A DNA stretch of 64,000 bases from Bigelowiella natans CCMP2755 (GCA_000320545.1 ADNK01001956.1:23238-87237), one strand, 5' to 3'; positions 49,622 to 61,929 are shown, numbered from the stretch's first letter. The notes: a model not told the origin generated them from the sequence alone. A program made the numbers and translations.

Positions 49622-50494
49622 ATGAAACTGGATCGTTTTATCCATTTGCGACATGCTTTATCGACTATGCCTAATTTCCCAACTTCAAGTCGCAAAACAC
49701 AGGAAACAATGATGGCTTCGACAAAGAAGGGAGAAAGCAACGAAAATGACAATGCAGAAGAGACAACGATAGCCGCGTCAACCACTTCAGGCCTCTCAAT
49801 TAATCGTATCAAAAACATAAGAAGGGTGTTTATCGAAGTGGCAAAAGATGATTCGGAGCTGCTTAGAGTGGAGAGTCTCCCTGAGGCTTTGGAGAGTCTT
49901 GGAATGAACGACACGAAGAATGAGATTCTTAATGAAGTCAAGCTAAACGTGGAGGTAAATGCTACGATTTCAATTTACAGAAGTTAAAATGTGAGGTTTT
50001 CCCGGTTACAGATGAACCCCGATGAACCTGGCTTAAAGTTTGCAGATTTCCTCAGCCTCATTTCACGACTGGAAGACAAGACGGAATACTCAAATCCCCC
50101 AAGCTTTTATTCTATTGCTTCATCTGCGATTAAAGTGAAACTCGATAGACAGCTCAGTGAGGTAAGTACAATAAAAAGAGACAAGATCGAAGAGCTCAAG
50201 AAAATATTCGACAAGATTGATGGCAGCAAAGATGGATTTCTCACATTTGAGGAATGGTAATTTATTATTAGATGCAAGGATTATTCGAGTACCTGGAAAA
50301 TGTTTGTTTTATTCGATACAATTTTTATAAGGAAGCAAGCAACGAAAGTAGCCGAGGATCAACTTAAAATAAAATTCTTGGAGAAAGATCTGAAGAAAGC
50401 ACTTGATGTAAAAATTTAAAGTTAATTTCTTTGAAGAAATCTCCCAACATACACAATAGTAGTAAGCACTCATATAACCATCCCAAAAACACCC

Positions 50495-50575
<81 letters not shown>

Positions 50576-51083
50576 GATATATAATACACATATATAATAT
50601 TCCGCATTACGAACTCATGAAATACAAATGACTCGATTGCTGCAGGAAGCCGATGACGATGAGAATGGGAAGATCGATTTCTTCGAGTTCTTAGCTCAGT
50701 GGTCCCTTGATAATCCAGGGGGAAAAGAGAGAAATATTCCACTTTATATAGAAAAAGAAGAGGTCGACGAAATGAAATCTAATGCTTATGAAGTGGAGCC
50801 AGAAGTGCCTCCTGATTACGTTCCCAGAAAGCATTATAAGATCCTTCCGGCTAAATATGAACATGCTGGTTCGAATGAGGTGCAAGAAATTAAGAAGAAA
50901 TTCGACGAAATTGACACAAGTTCATCTGGAACCATATCTCTGAAAGAATTCAAGGTTGCAATGTCCTTTTTGGAGGAGGAGTTCAACGAAGATGAAATCA
51001 AGAAGATGTTCGACGAAATGGACATTAACGGAGATGGAAAAATTGATTACTCCGAATTTTTGTTGAGTGCGGGCAGAATTTAA
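49622..51083 (+). CDS. multi-EF-hand calcium-binding protein
   Basis: Calmodulin-superfamily protein of 363 residues. Exons: 49622..49954, 50012..50256, 50332..50407, 50646..51083, all in phase. Four canonical EF loops are visible: DGSKDGFLTFEE, DDDENGKIDFFE, DTSSSGTISLKE and DINGDGKIDYSE, each with Gly at loop position 6 and Glu at 12. An N-terminal helix pair (IKNIRRVFIEVAKDDSELL and ADFLSLISRL) resembles a degenerate EF pair that has lost calcium ligands. The linker between the second and third canonical loops contains VPPDYVPRKHYKILPAKYE. The first ~60 residues are basic, then Thr/Ser-rich. Partners and role cannot be told. A GTAAGT inside exon 2 (50162) is in frame and probably not used, because the frame stays open across it. 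Confidence 0.9.
50503..50574. repeat. compound (CA)n-(TA)n microsatellite in EF-hand gene intron
   Basis: About 30 bp of CA repeats is followed by about 35 bp of TA repeats in the last intron, the only long intron of this gene. Confidence 0.9.
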
Positions 51084-51416
51084 CGGGTATATATGCTATG
51101 CGATAAAGTAATAAAGGTTTCTCAAAGGTGTCCAATTTCCACTTGGCTGTGCCAAATATTGGTGATGAATTGTTCAATATAGGCGATTGCAAATTTCATT
51201 ACTCTATGATCTCTGCCATCGATGTCTGGATGATCACATCTCCTGCTCCATTTGGAAAGTGAACGAAATCGCATCCACTGTGTGTGTGCGGGCGCGCGCG
51301 CGTTGAAATTGCACAGCTTTGTCCATCATCTCTGCCTTCTCATGACTGGATGAGGCTTCATGAGAAGAGATGTTGCATCTTTGCACTCATGCCACAATTC
51401 ACACGCTCATCCTTCA

Positions 51417-51451
<35 letters not shown>

Positions 51452-52290
51452 CTGCATGAAACATTTCTTTCGTTCCTGTGTGACATCGTCATGTGTCAAG
51501 CAACGAAAGATGCATTGCATTGCCGCCATGCAACAGCTGGATCGCAGTGTTTGAACTCTGATGATCGGATCGATCGAAGGGAATCGAACGACTGTTTGTC
51601 AATGCCAGAATGCCTGTTGCACTGTCAGCTGGCTAGCTAGCTAGCCTGCATTCCAGCATTGCTGGATTCTGGGCGGATTGTTCAGTTCACACGATCATTT
51701 GCACGTGCTTCTTGCTTCAAATTGTGTTTGCATGATCACATGGCCAAACGCGCAGCTGACTCACTTCGATGTTCACCAGTGCACACAGCGCGGCCACAAC
51801 GCAAGCACGTCCACACAAGCTGGCAAGACGTGCGATGGTGTCGTGGTCAAAGCTGGAGCCAGAAAGTCAAAATGCGTGCCACAAGCCCTCAGGCACAACT
51901 AGACAAGGCAAGTGGACAAGTGCGATGCATCTCATCCACAGTGAAAACCGTGCATGACAATTGTTCAACACACAATGCAATGGAAAGCACGTGCTTGCTC
52001 TGTCCGGAAACAATGAAACAATGAAACAATGATGAAGAACTACATTTCCAAAGTGTTCGAGATGCCGTCAACCTCGTTGAACGCCTTTTTGGCAAACTAA
52101 CAAGATGTAGTGAATTGGGTTGTCGCAGAACAAAGTTGCCCTGCGTTTGGTCTCAATCGGCTTCTCAAGCACCAGAGAAAGGGGGAGGGGGAAGAACAGA
52201 CAGCACAGCACCTTCTGGAGTCTACGAACTACACGAACCACTACAACTATACTTGCACACTACTTCGTCTTCTTCAACAGACGGCAATCC
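51084..52290. other. intergenic island upstream of the NSUN gene
   Basis: GC-richer spacer with GCGCGCGCG near 51291, a (CA)n tract at about 51418-51450, CTAGCTAGCTAGC at about 51632 and partial dispersed-repeat copy C (52005-52060). A GTCGCA word at 52122-52127 lies 165 bp before the NSUN start. Open frames here lack domains. Confidence 0.45.
52005..52060 (-). repeat. dispersed repeat copy C (partial)
   Basis: An AACAATGAAACAATG tract followed by GATGAAGAACTACATTTCCA and AAGTGTT matches copy A and the reverse complement of copy B over the repeat tail and first part of the core, then diverges. Confidence 0.55.
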
Positions 52291-55235
52291 ATGAAGAAGC
52301 GCCGTGGAAAGGGTAGATCCAAGGGAGGTATTAATCGAAAGAAAGGAGGTGCTACAAAGAAACAAGGCCAGCCCAAAAAAAATTCCAAAAATCGTCGAAA
52401 TCATCATTCTGGAAACAATAGGACGGTCCTGCTCGAAGGATTACCAGGAACACGCGAAAGATTTGGTCGAAAGTTCGTGGATTATTTTGAGAAGGTGTGG
52501 CATTCTTGATAGTTGTTATTAGCCCCTGACCCTCCTTTTGGCTGCTATTGCAAATGATCCTGCGATGATGCAAAAAGGATTACGGGGAGCGTTTGGTTGG
52601 TCTACTGGAGGCCTTCACAAAGCCTGTCCATCATGTAGCTGTAATGAATACCCTCCTAGAAAGACGAGGAAGAAGCGAAGAGGCAGGAGAAAGCTGCGGA
52701 GAAAACGTTGTTGATCAAAAGTTACATGGTGAAGAAAGACCCTCTGAATCATGTCAATTCAGTAACGCTCATAACTACGAAAATCTGGTCTGTGATGTTT
52801 CTTCTTCATTTTATTCTATTCAGACAACAGATTTCCTCCCACCACCGCCACAACCACAGAAAAGATGATCTCTGGGTATAGGTAATGAACAATTTGATTT
52901 CCAATCAATGATGAACTCAGGGTATAAGAAGTGGGGGACTATTTATTTTTTTATCAAGATGATGATGAAGCGATAACTTGATGATAATAATGTGCAATGG
53001 CTGCGCTGCTACTACAAATACTACTATTACCACTCACTATGTGAGGTGTGTGGTACTTCCACAATGACATGGTTTGTTACTACTGCTGATACTGCGACTA
53101 CTTCCACTTCTGTTTCTATTTCTGCTGCTATTTCTGTTGCTACTACTTATTGCAGCTTAAACAAGGACATCTCTATTTACCCAAGTTTGGAAGTTCATAC
53201 ACTCTCATCACCCACAACTAGAGGAAAGGTGCCTGTTAAAAATTGCCAAAGCCAAGTTAATCAGGAGATAGAAGACACTGGGAATAGAGGTGACAGACAG
53301 CAGCTGAGGTAATTCTATTATTACGCTCATTGATATTTGTTCAACAAATCATCAGTGCTAGGGGAGGAGAAAGATGATGGGTTGGTGAGTAGTGCTGCTG
53401 TGGAAAAGAAAACAATGCTGCAAAGAGGTACTACAACGTCCAAAGAAGATAGTGCCAATGTACCAGTTACAAATAAAAATGAAGATCAATAGCTCGATAT
53501 CATGCCCACCTGTGCTATGCACCTATAATACTTGCACTACTAACAAGGTGCTATGTTTGATATAATATTTTTGCTTAACGAGGAGGTGGAGGAGGGGCAA
53601 AGGGGGGTATAACATCCTCCACTGGTAACACAACGCTGCTTGATCAGAGACAGCAGGAGCAGCAGCATCAACAGCAGCAACTTCAACCACACAATGATGA
53701 TAAAAATAATAATAACAAGACTAATTCTAATAATAGTAAGGATTCCAAAATCTATCATCCCCCACCCAAACTCAACGACCAAGGCTTGCTGATGTGGTAC
53801 TGGCTCGATAAAGCGTCACTTATGCCTCCCATTTCATTGCTTTCTCCTCCACCTCCTCGTTCCATCATGCAATCAAAGAATGATCTCACTATGAAGGGGG
53901 AGAAGGCACAAACGTCTGCTACAGGTAAGAATTTACAGTCGATATTCTGTTTTAAGTCTCTCAGTAGCTTTCTGGTGAAAAGCTATACCGTAAGTTCTTT
54001 TACCATTACTACTACTACTACTACTCCTACTACTGCTACTACTATTCCAGGACTATCGATTCTGGATATGTGTGCAGCACCAGGAGGTTCCTCGAGAGAG
54101 ATAACAAGAGAATATGAAAGGGATAGAGGGAGGAGGGGAAGCAGCTTGGAGAAGAGAGAACATTCAATGAGATAACATCTCCAACGATTATGGTGATGGT
54201 ACTTATGGATTGGTGATTCATATAATATGTTCAAAGAATAATTCTATGATGCAGCAAATTCACTGTATGGTAGATGTACAATAACGAGGATACACCTGTA
54301 ATAGCTAACCACCACTATTCTACTACTAGGAAAATCAATGATATTGTCCATGCTAGCTTTCCATGAAACAACAAGAAAAGCAACAAGAACAACAAATGTC
54401 AACAACCATCTCACATGCAACGAGAAATCCGTCTCTCGCATACGAAATCTTAAGCACGTGATAAAAAGCTACATCCCTGATCAACTCCGTAGTAACAACA
54501 TCAGAATTGTCAACCACGATGCAACACGATGGTAATAATAATAACATTAATAATAGTAATAATGATGATGATCAAGAAGAAGAGAACAAATAATACGATA
54601 ATAAATCAGTGATAAAATCCTACCCTTCGTGTATTTGCTTCGGGTTCCGTCTGATTCTTATTCTTATTCTTATTCTTATTCTCCTTTTTCTTACTCTTTT
54701 CTTCTCTTCTCTCTGCCCCCCCCTCTAAGTTTGAAAGTATAAGAAATGATTGACAACTGGGAACATAAAATAAAATAAAGATTAATTACAGGGTCGGAGC
54801 GATGTTTGATAGAGTCTTGGCCGATGTACCATGCTCATCAGAACGGTGCTACTAGCTAGCTTGCTACTTATTCCTACTATACTCTTCATTATGATGTAAT
54901 AGCATCATTTTTTCATGGACACAAAGAAGAAGAAGAAGAAGAAGAAGAAGAAGAATTGTTTAAATTCGTTAGTAGTTTGGTGGAGAAAGTAGTAGTACAG
55001 CATGACTGATCAGTACTTACTTATTATATGGTGGTGGTACTTGCTAATAATAATGATGCTCTGCTGCTACTGCTGCCTGCAATCCCACAAACAAACCATC
55101 AAAGAAACAAGTGATGATGATGATGATAAGTGGTGCTGTTACTCCTACTAAATGTGTTGTTAGCCATGTTGTTATGGAAGCTCATAAAAGAAGAATGCGT
55201 GTTGATCCTGCTCAATGGTCACCAGCAAGGTTGTG

Positions 55236-55271
<36 letters not shown>

Positions 55272-56599
55272 AACGATAATAATCACATTGTACACTAAGC
55301 ACACACAGAAAGATGATTCCATTTCATGTATTGCTTGAATAGTTGTGTTGTTTATTTAGATGCAAAAGATATGCATCCACACAGTTTCAGATCTTGTTGA
55401 GTGCTGTGAGAACGACAAATAAAGGAGCATTAATTGTTTATAGGTAACTTGGTCAAGCTAAAATTGTTTTAATAATCATATCGTAGATGTTTCACGATGT
55501 AAGGGTTTTTAATCGTTATCGATGTGCTTCTTCTTATTAGCACGTGCAGCATTGCAAGTGCGGAAAATGAAAAGGTTGATCGTTCCTTCACACGCCTTCA
55601 TACACCTCCATACACCTCCACACACCTCCACACACCATTATCAGTAAAATTATAATAACAACTGCTCTTGCTTTTCTTAGGAAATTACTAACTCCTACAA
55701 TAATAATAATATTAAGAAGAAGAAAAAGAAGAAAAGTGGTGTAAATAACATTGATAAAAACTATGAAATTACCATCTATAAAGGTTGTGAGAAAAGTACT
55801 GAAGAAAACAAGCCATGTAGTCGAGGTGCTGCAAATGATCTTAAAGCATATGTAGTAGTGTATGTGTGGACATATACGGTGACAAGAAAGAAAAATATCA
55901 TTACGCACACACACACACACACACACATATTAATATATTTTATTATTGTTGTTTGAATTTGGTTCTATCTGATTGACATTGTTGTACATTATACGTCGTG
56001 ATGACGATCGATCAGGTCGTTGAACGATGCGGTCCATTTTCTAGTGAGGACTTGGTTTCAATGGGAGCAGAGCATCGAGATCCAGGGTGATGATAGATAG
56101 CTACGTGCTTACGGATATAATATAAATCAATGCCAAATATCACTCACCACGGATGTATGATCTATGATTATTTGCTAGTTGTAGAGCAGTAATCATTTGA
56201 TAATCCCACAAACAATTATTACCATCTCCGTATAATAATAATAATAACAATATCAATAATAACAATAATTATATTGGATGAAAGAGCGTTGATATGGCTT
56301 GCTGTCTGAATCATCATATACTGGTTCAATCTGATAGGTGGATACTTCTACCAGATCGAAGTGGTGGTTGTGGGCCTATATATTGGGTAGTAGTAGTAGT
56401 ATGACGATGATGATGATGATGGTGATATACGTATTTACAAGGAAGTAACGTAATCATTTGTCACGAATAAAACGATTTCATTCAGGTGACACTTTTAAAA
56501 AAAGGAGATGGAGTTGCTGATATTGAACAAGACAACATCAATGAAAGCGGTGATGATGACGATGACGACGACGACGATGATGATGATGATGGTAAATAG
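52291..56599 (+). CDS. NSUN4-like RNA cytosine-5 methyltransferase (RsmB/NOP2/Sun family)
   Basis: SAM-dependent enzyme that methylates C5 of cytosine in RNA. The NSUN3/4 branch acts on organellar rRNA or tRNA. The first exon 52291..52494 is very basic (MKKRRGKGRSKGG...). The second starts at 52578 with DYGERLVGLLEAF. Middle exons between about 52640 and 53785 are not resolved. From there the model is phase-consistent: an exon ending 53924, then 54051..54086, 54330..54531, 54792..54845, 55164..55229, 55360..55443, 55541..55574, 56016..56086, 56338..56386, 56486..56599. Landmarks: LMWYWLDKASLMPP, the SAM loop LSILDMCAAPGGKS (spliced across two exons), FDRVLADVPCSSER (motif IV Cys), VDPAQWSPARCKRYASTQFQ and YSTCSIASAENEKVV (catalytic Cys). 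The C terminus ends in a run of 12 Asp encoded by a GAT/GAC repeat. A basic N terminus could be an organellar targeting sequence (inference). Confidence 0.88.
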
Positions 56600-57573
56600 A
56601 CCCTCCTGCCTCAAACTGAAGAAGGGAGAGTTAGTTGCTAGGGAGATATGGTGAACAGTTTGTACATCATTTGCCATTTAAATCTATGCACTTACATAGC
56701 AATCATGTTGCATGTGCATGAAAAATAATGGAACGATAATGAGTCAAGCATCAACTACAGAAGCAGCCGCACTGGTGGTAGTATAAATGAATGATATGTT
56801 ATGAATGGACGTTGCATGTCTAGATGTGTTCAATCGACATTGAACGCCTACCTTAGCTACGCAATTAAGTTTAGCGCTGCAAACGTATCAGCCTTACTGT
56901 GTCACTCTTTGTCATGCTTTGAACGCTATCACATGTTTGCTGCATGATAATCGCATAATAGCTACAATGCGCCGATCAGATCACAAGATATCAGGCTATC
57001 AGGCTTAACATAGCACGGCATGCTAGCATGCACCTTGCATGTACCCCAGCAGGCTATAGCTATTTAGCTAGCTAGCTGTACGTGTGCTCATTAGCACATC
57101 TAGATATGTCTAGATGTGCATCACCTTTGATCGAGCATCCGGTCTTTGTAGCCTTATACATTTGGCTTCGTCTACCAATTGACTTAGAAGACTGCTTCAG
57201 CTAGTAGCTAAATCATAATACGTGCAGCCCGAACATCTAAATTGCACACGCCCAGATAGCCAGTTAACCCCACTGCTATTGTGTACGTAGTGATGTGTGC
57301 ATAGCTGTGTGATCTAGCGGTCTGTCATGACGCCGTCACCAGCGCTAGCACTTGTAACGTACATGTCGAGTTAATTCCTTTGCATCGGCCCATCAGTGCA
57401 GTCCACATTGTGCGCCGCCTTTATTTCATTTGAGCACACGTACTCGCTTGTTGATATGCAGGAGGCGGTTGTCATAGTGCATGCACGATATGACTACCGC
57501 GTAACGATTGATGCAATTGCCAAATGATGATAATGCAGGTGGGAATAAAGAATAGCTACTACACTGATTTAAA
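56600..57573. other. CTAG-rich island between convergent NSUN (+) and SLX1 (-)
   Basis: Non-coding, with GCTAGCATG, TAGCTAGCTAGC and TCTAGATATGTCTAGATG words concentrated at 57000-57120. No trinucleotide tracts and no gene. Confidence 0.45.
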
Positions 57574-57780
57574 TCATATCAACACAACATTATACCGCTT
57601 CGATATTCTGGATGCTAATGAATCTTCCACAGCAAGATCATCTTGATTTTGTAGTTTTGGTCCTGACGATGCTCCTTGGCGCTCAAGGGTTGAGTTCCTG
57701 CTATCAATATCTCTATTTTCATCACCTTCTTCTTCTGCAGCACCATGATTGCTTTCTACAAGTCCCACTCCTTTTTCTTT

Positions 57781-57818
<38 letters not shown>

Positions 57819-58238
57819 TGATGGCGACAACAACAGGATGGTAGTCGTCCACCCTTTCTCTAGATTCATGCTGCTGCTGCTGCTGCTGCTGGTACCGTGC
57901 ACTACAGCCTAAAATGTTTAATGTGCTACTAATACTACTGCTGGTGGTGGTGCTGATGGTAGCATCCTTACTATTTCTTTTCTTCCCCTCCCTACCGCAA
58001 TCTGAATCAATTTCATCATAGAGCTGCTCAACGGTGACTGCTGCCTTTGGCTGCCGGGAACCTGATCCCATCACTAATTGTTTTCCTCTTCCAACTGACA
58101 TTAATCGTGATGATGATGATGACGACGACGGGGCGCTATTTTTTATTTGGCCATCATCTTCCTGCCCCTCCTCCTTCTCATTGCTACTGCTGCAGCTTCC
58201 ACTGTTCATATCATTATGAATACATTCCTCCAGATTGA

Positions 58239-58269
<31 letters not shown>

Positions 58270-59322
58270 CTTCTCACAGTGTTGTAGATCATCGTGATCA
58301 TCATCATCAGCATCGTCGTCAGGCTGCGGTGAAAGTTGAGTTAGAGGCAGTGCTGAGTAATCATGAGAAGAAGAAGTCATGATCATCGAGGAGGACGATG
58401 AGTCTCTTCCCCTCCTCGACTGAAGTAGCTGCTTTCTCTGTTTCTTCTTCTTAACCACCTCTTTCCTCCTGCGCAACATGATGATGGTAGTAGTAGTTCT
58501 TTAGTGAGAAGAAGAAGAAGATGATGATGAAAAATAATGATCGCTTACATACTTCCTTGTGATTCTTGCGTTTTCCACAACAGTTGGCCATAGCATGGTC
58601 TTCTTGCAGCTTGGGCAATGCCCTTTTTGAGGTATAATCGGAGCAGCAGCTCCACCTGCCTCCTCTTCTAGTTGCATACGAAACCTCCTTGCTAGGCACA
58701 CGATATGCATTCGAGAATTGCAATAAAAACATTCAAAAAGTTTCATCTTGTTTCTACTACTGTTGCTGCTGCTTTCACTGCTTCTGACACAAGAAGAAGA
58801 AGAAGAAGAAGAAGATTTATTATCTACGTCATTGCACAGGAAGCAACGAAAGTTGTTGTTCCCTTTAAAAGTGACATACTGATCACCGTTCATAACCCCT
58901 TCGATATCAACGTTTTCGATGTCATCGTTGTGATCTCCAATTTTCATATTATTCAATGACGACGACAAGGGAGAACGACCTCTCTTCTTCTTCCGTTGTT
59001 TTTCCTTCTCTGTAACTTCATATCTGTCTTGTTCAATCGCCATCATCATCATCATGTCTTCACTTCTTTCTTTGGAAGAGCATTCATATATTATATTGCA
59101 TTCGTTCCTATAGCCATTTAGATTCCTCCTCTTGTTGTTGTTGTTGTTGTTTTTTTTCCTCCTAGTTCCTGTTCGTATGGTGCTTGACGAGCAAGAGGAA
59201 TCACCATTTCTACTACTATCATCATTGTATTCAGTTATCATCATCCCTCTTGGTTCTTCTTCCTCGTGAGATGAGTCATCAGTATCCACTTCCTTGTACT
59301 CTGTGCTTTGGTACCTGATATA

Positions 59323-59367
<45 letters not shown>

Positions 59368-60281
59368 AATGAGAAGTCATATTTCTTGGACCCCGTATCC
59401 TACCACCATTACTGCAGAGCAAGGCTCAGGATGATATGGATTATAATGAATATGGCAGGTGCTGTGGGTAGATGCTGATTCTACTACTATCTCACAATGG
59501 TAGGTCATCGAGAGATCCCCAAACAGAATCTATGTGGATGGGCGGCTTCTTGGAGCAGCACTTTTCTCCAAGTAAGCTGATATCCTCTGAAGTGTAGTGG
59601 ATGTGCAGCGGATAATTTTTCCACGGAAGCAAATTTAGCATCTCGTGGAGAATCTGAAGAAAACGTATTAATGTCACTTTAAGTATGACTATCTGAATAT
59701 GAATCATTGATTTCCCTTCTCGCCCCTCTTCACTAAGGTAAGGGTTGCTCATTATGACATGATTGATTCATCTACAACTTCTACATAATCTTCTTGTTCT
59801 TGTTCTGACCTGCAACTTTCCCTTGACACCAGGTGGTGGCCTTTTTGTTCTGTAGATTTCCTTCACATATCTTATAGGAAGAAGAAAAGAAGAAGAAGAA
59901 GAAGAAGAAGAATAAGGACAATAAGAGATAAGGACATCGATACGATAAGGGGACAACTGTTTGACAACTACAACGTCTTCCTCCGCAATGAAATGAAGAC
60001 CCCCACCTGCTTCGCCTAGGATGCTGCCAGGCCCATTCGAATTGGAGACCAGAGGTTTTATTGGGAAATCCATGCACCACCACCACCATTGTCCAGGGGC
60101 GTTTACGCTTGGTCTGTCTAGCCCCATTAACGAGGAGGCCATTATGCTGACGAATCCTGCGTCTTGGATCGGTTGTGAAGCCAATGTACGTAGAACCACG
60201 GTACATCTGACTATCGGAACGGAGCAGGTAGCATGATATCATATCACTCCTTGAGGAAGAAGAAGAACAAGAAGAAGACAT
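57574..60281 (-). CDS. SLX1: SLX1 structure-specific endonuclease catalytic subunit
   Basis: GIY-YIG nuclease that, with SLX4, cuts branched DNA such as Holliday junctions and flaps. Exon 1 (60281..60007) encodes [31 protein letters not shown] and EWAWQHP, the complete SLX1-type GIY-YIG core. Exon 2 is 59870..59810, and exon 3 begins at 59653 with [21 protein letters not shown] large exon from about 59328 to 58553 holds a Ser/Asp-rich insert and then the C-terminal RING-like zinc finger: [28 protein letters not shown] and [20 protein letters not shown], split by a poly-Ser insert. The last exon is 58468..57574, joined in phase 2, and adds about 300 residues of low-complexity Lys-, Ser- and Asp-rich tail with no counterpart in usual SLX1 (about 275-400 residues in total). 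The junction between exons 3 and 4 is not fixed. The tail could carry protein-interaction motifs, but none is recognisable. Confidence 0.9.
59330..59363. repeat. (TA)n microsatellite in SLX1 intron
   Basis: About 17 TA units immediately upstream (on the minus strand) of the large RING-containing exon. Confidence 0.9.
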
Positions 60282-60548
60282 TTCCTCCCTCTCGTATCGC
60301 TAAAGCCTTTCCGCCTTCGTACGTTCCTTCGTCTTTTTATTTGCACGGTTGGATGAGAGTGAAGTAGTCCAGCTAACGGTTAGCAGGGGTGGGTCATACC
60401 AGCATCATCAGCATCAGCATCATCATCATCATCATCATCATCAACGGCTGCGTATTTCCATTGGATTTCTGCTCAAAATTTGTACCAGAAACATCTGTGT
60501 CAATATGCCTAAAGATTGAACGGCAGTTGGAGTCTGGTCATCATCGAT

Positions 60549-60597
60549 TACCCGTTAGTGTCCGTTCGTGTCCGTTCGTGTCCGTTAGTGTCCGAAG
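60549..60597 (+). repeat. tandem 10-bp repeat upstream of SLX1
   Basis: Four consecutive units of the type GTGTCCGTT(A/C) occur about 270 bp upstream of the SLX1 start. The unit alternates between TTAG and TTCG variants. Its position suggests, but does not show, a regulatory role. Confidence 0.75.
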
Positions 60598-61929
60598 ATT
60601 ATTACCCAGATTAGGGACTACTCCCATTTGCATCCCGGAACCACATGGCTAGATCATCCCAAGCTCCTGAAAACACCTGCTAGTTTGCTAGTCAAGTTCC
60701 CACTGAAGCTAGTTTGCTAGTTGTAGTCCTCACAAAAGCTAGTTCGAGGCACTGCATTTCGCACACTGCAAATGTCTTGCAACATTTTGGAAATGTAGAT
60801 CTAGTTCATCATCATTGTTCTTGTTCTTGTTCTTGAATGCCCGCAGGGAGAGTCGAGTCTCCGATGAGGAACCGACACGTGTGGCCGATGTGGCAAAGAC
60901 ATTGGCATCATTTTCCCGGGCACACGATGCCTCAAAGCTCCAGCCCAGTGATGGTGTTTTCGCACCCAGGTTTCACCAATTGATCCTCAAAGCCATCTTC
61001 AAATTCAACATCCTGAGGAGTGCATTCACCAAATGCTGGGTGGGTCTGTTGATCATTTCCACTGAGATTGCAATCCACACAAGTTGATCTGCAGTTGTTC
61101 CAGAGGTGTGGGAAATCAAATGTGGGGCATGGTGCATGTCCTGCTGCGATGCACAGAGAGACTAGGAGACACTGCTGTGATCACGTTGTCAACGATGCCA
61201 TTGCGCACATGTGTGACACACTGAATGCGCACAAACAAGTCTAGAAGTCTGCTAGAAGTGCACGTGTGCGTGATGATGACTCGATCCAGCAGAGATGATT
61301 TGCATGTGCACTGTGCATTCGGTCTGAACATTGCCACGCTGTCATGCATGGTGCAACATTTGAGCTGCATGCTGCGGCCATGTCAAGTGCAGATCGACAC
61401 ATGCATCTGCTGACTGGATTTGCGCACATGTCCGGCGCATGTGACACGCAACACTGCCGCACTGTCTAGCTGTGCTGAAGCCTGAAATGTGAAAATCGCA
61501 TCTGTTGACATCACACATGGACATCGAGCCATCATGACGTGACAGGAGCAAACAATCTGGGGCACATGTGCATGTGCGCTGGTGCGCCCATGAATCTTCA
61601 TTAGATGTGCATCCAAGCACATCTAGACACTACAAGATTTGTCCATGTGTGGCAGAACGTTGGTGCACAACCCGTGCTAAAAATGAAAACAGCGAATTAA
61701 TGGCATTTGGAAGATGTTGTACATGCCGAGCTGTGTCTCCGCACAAACAATTCGAAGCGGTAAACTTTTCCGTGGCCTGCTCTTTTGTGGCCCTTGCTTT
61801 GTGCATCATTTTTACATTTTTTTAGTAACAATGCAACATCAAAGCAGCAGCCTGGCATCAATTGGGATGTCTTCCAAAGCAAATTTCGGAAACAGTGTCG
61901 CATTTCCTGCATCAAAAAATGTGCAAAAA
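60598..61929. other. intergenic island between SLX1 and the M16 peptidase gene
   Basis: Contains a CTAGTTTGCTAGT short repeat (60678-60740), dispersed-repeat copy B at 60741-60835, and then GC-rich sequence with TGCATGTGC-like words to about 61680. Open frames at 61225-61620 on both strands show no domain and look like compositional artefacts. Confidence 0.45.
60741..60835 (+). repeat. dispersed repeat copy B
   Basis: AGTTCGAGGCACTGCATTTC followed by GCACACTGCAAATGTCTTGC is almost the exact reverse complement of 36421-36481. The match continues through the GAACAA-type tail (here TTCTTGTTCTTG). Confidence 0.75.

Noticed and set aside
61225-61825. Overlapping frames on both strands in the GC-rich island
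   Set aside because: Cys/His-rich translations come from TGCATG-type words. They match no zinc-finger spacing and no splice sites frame them.
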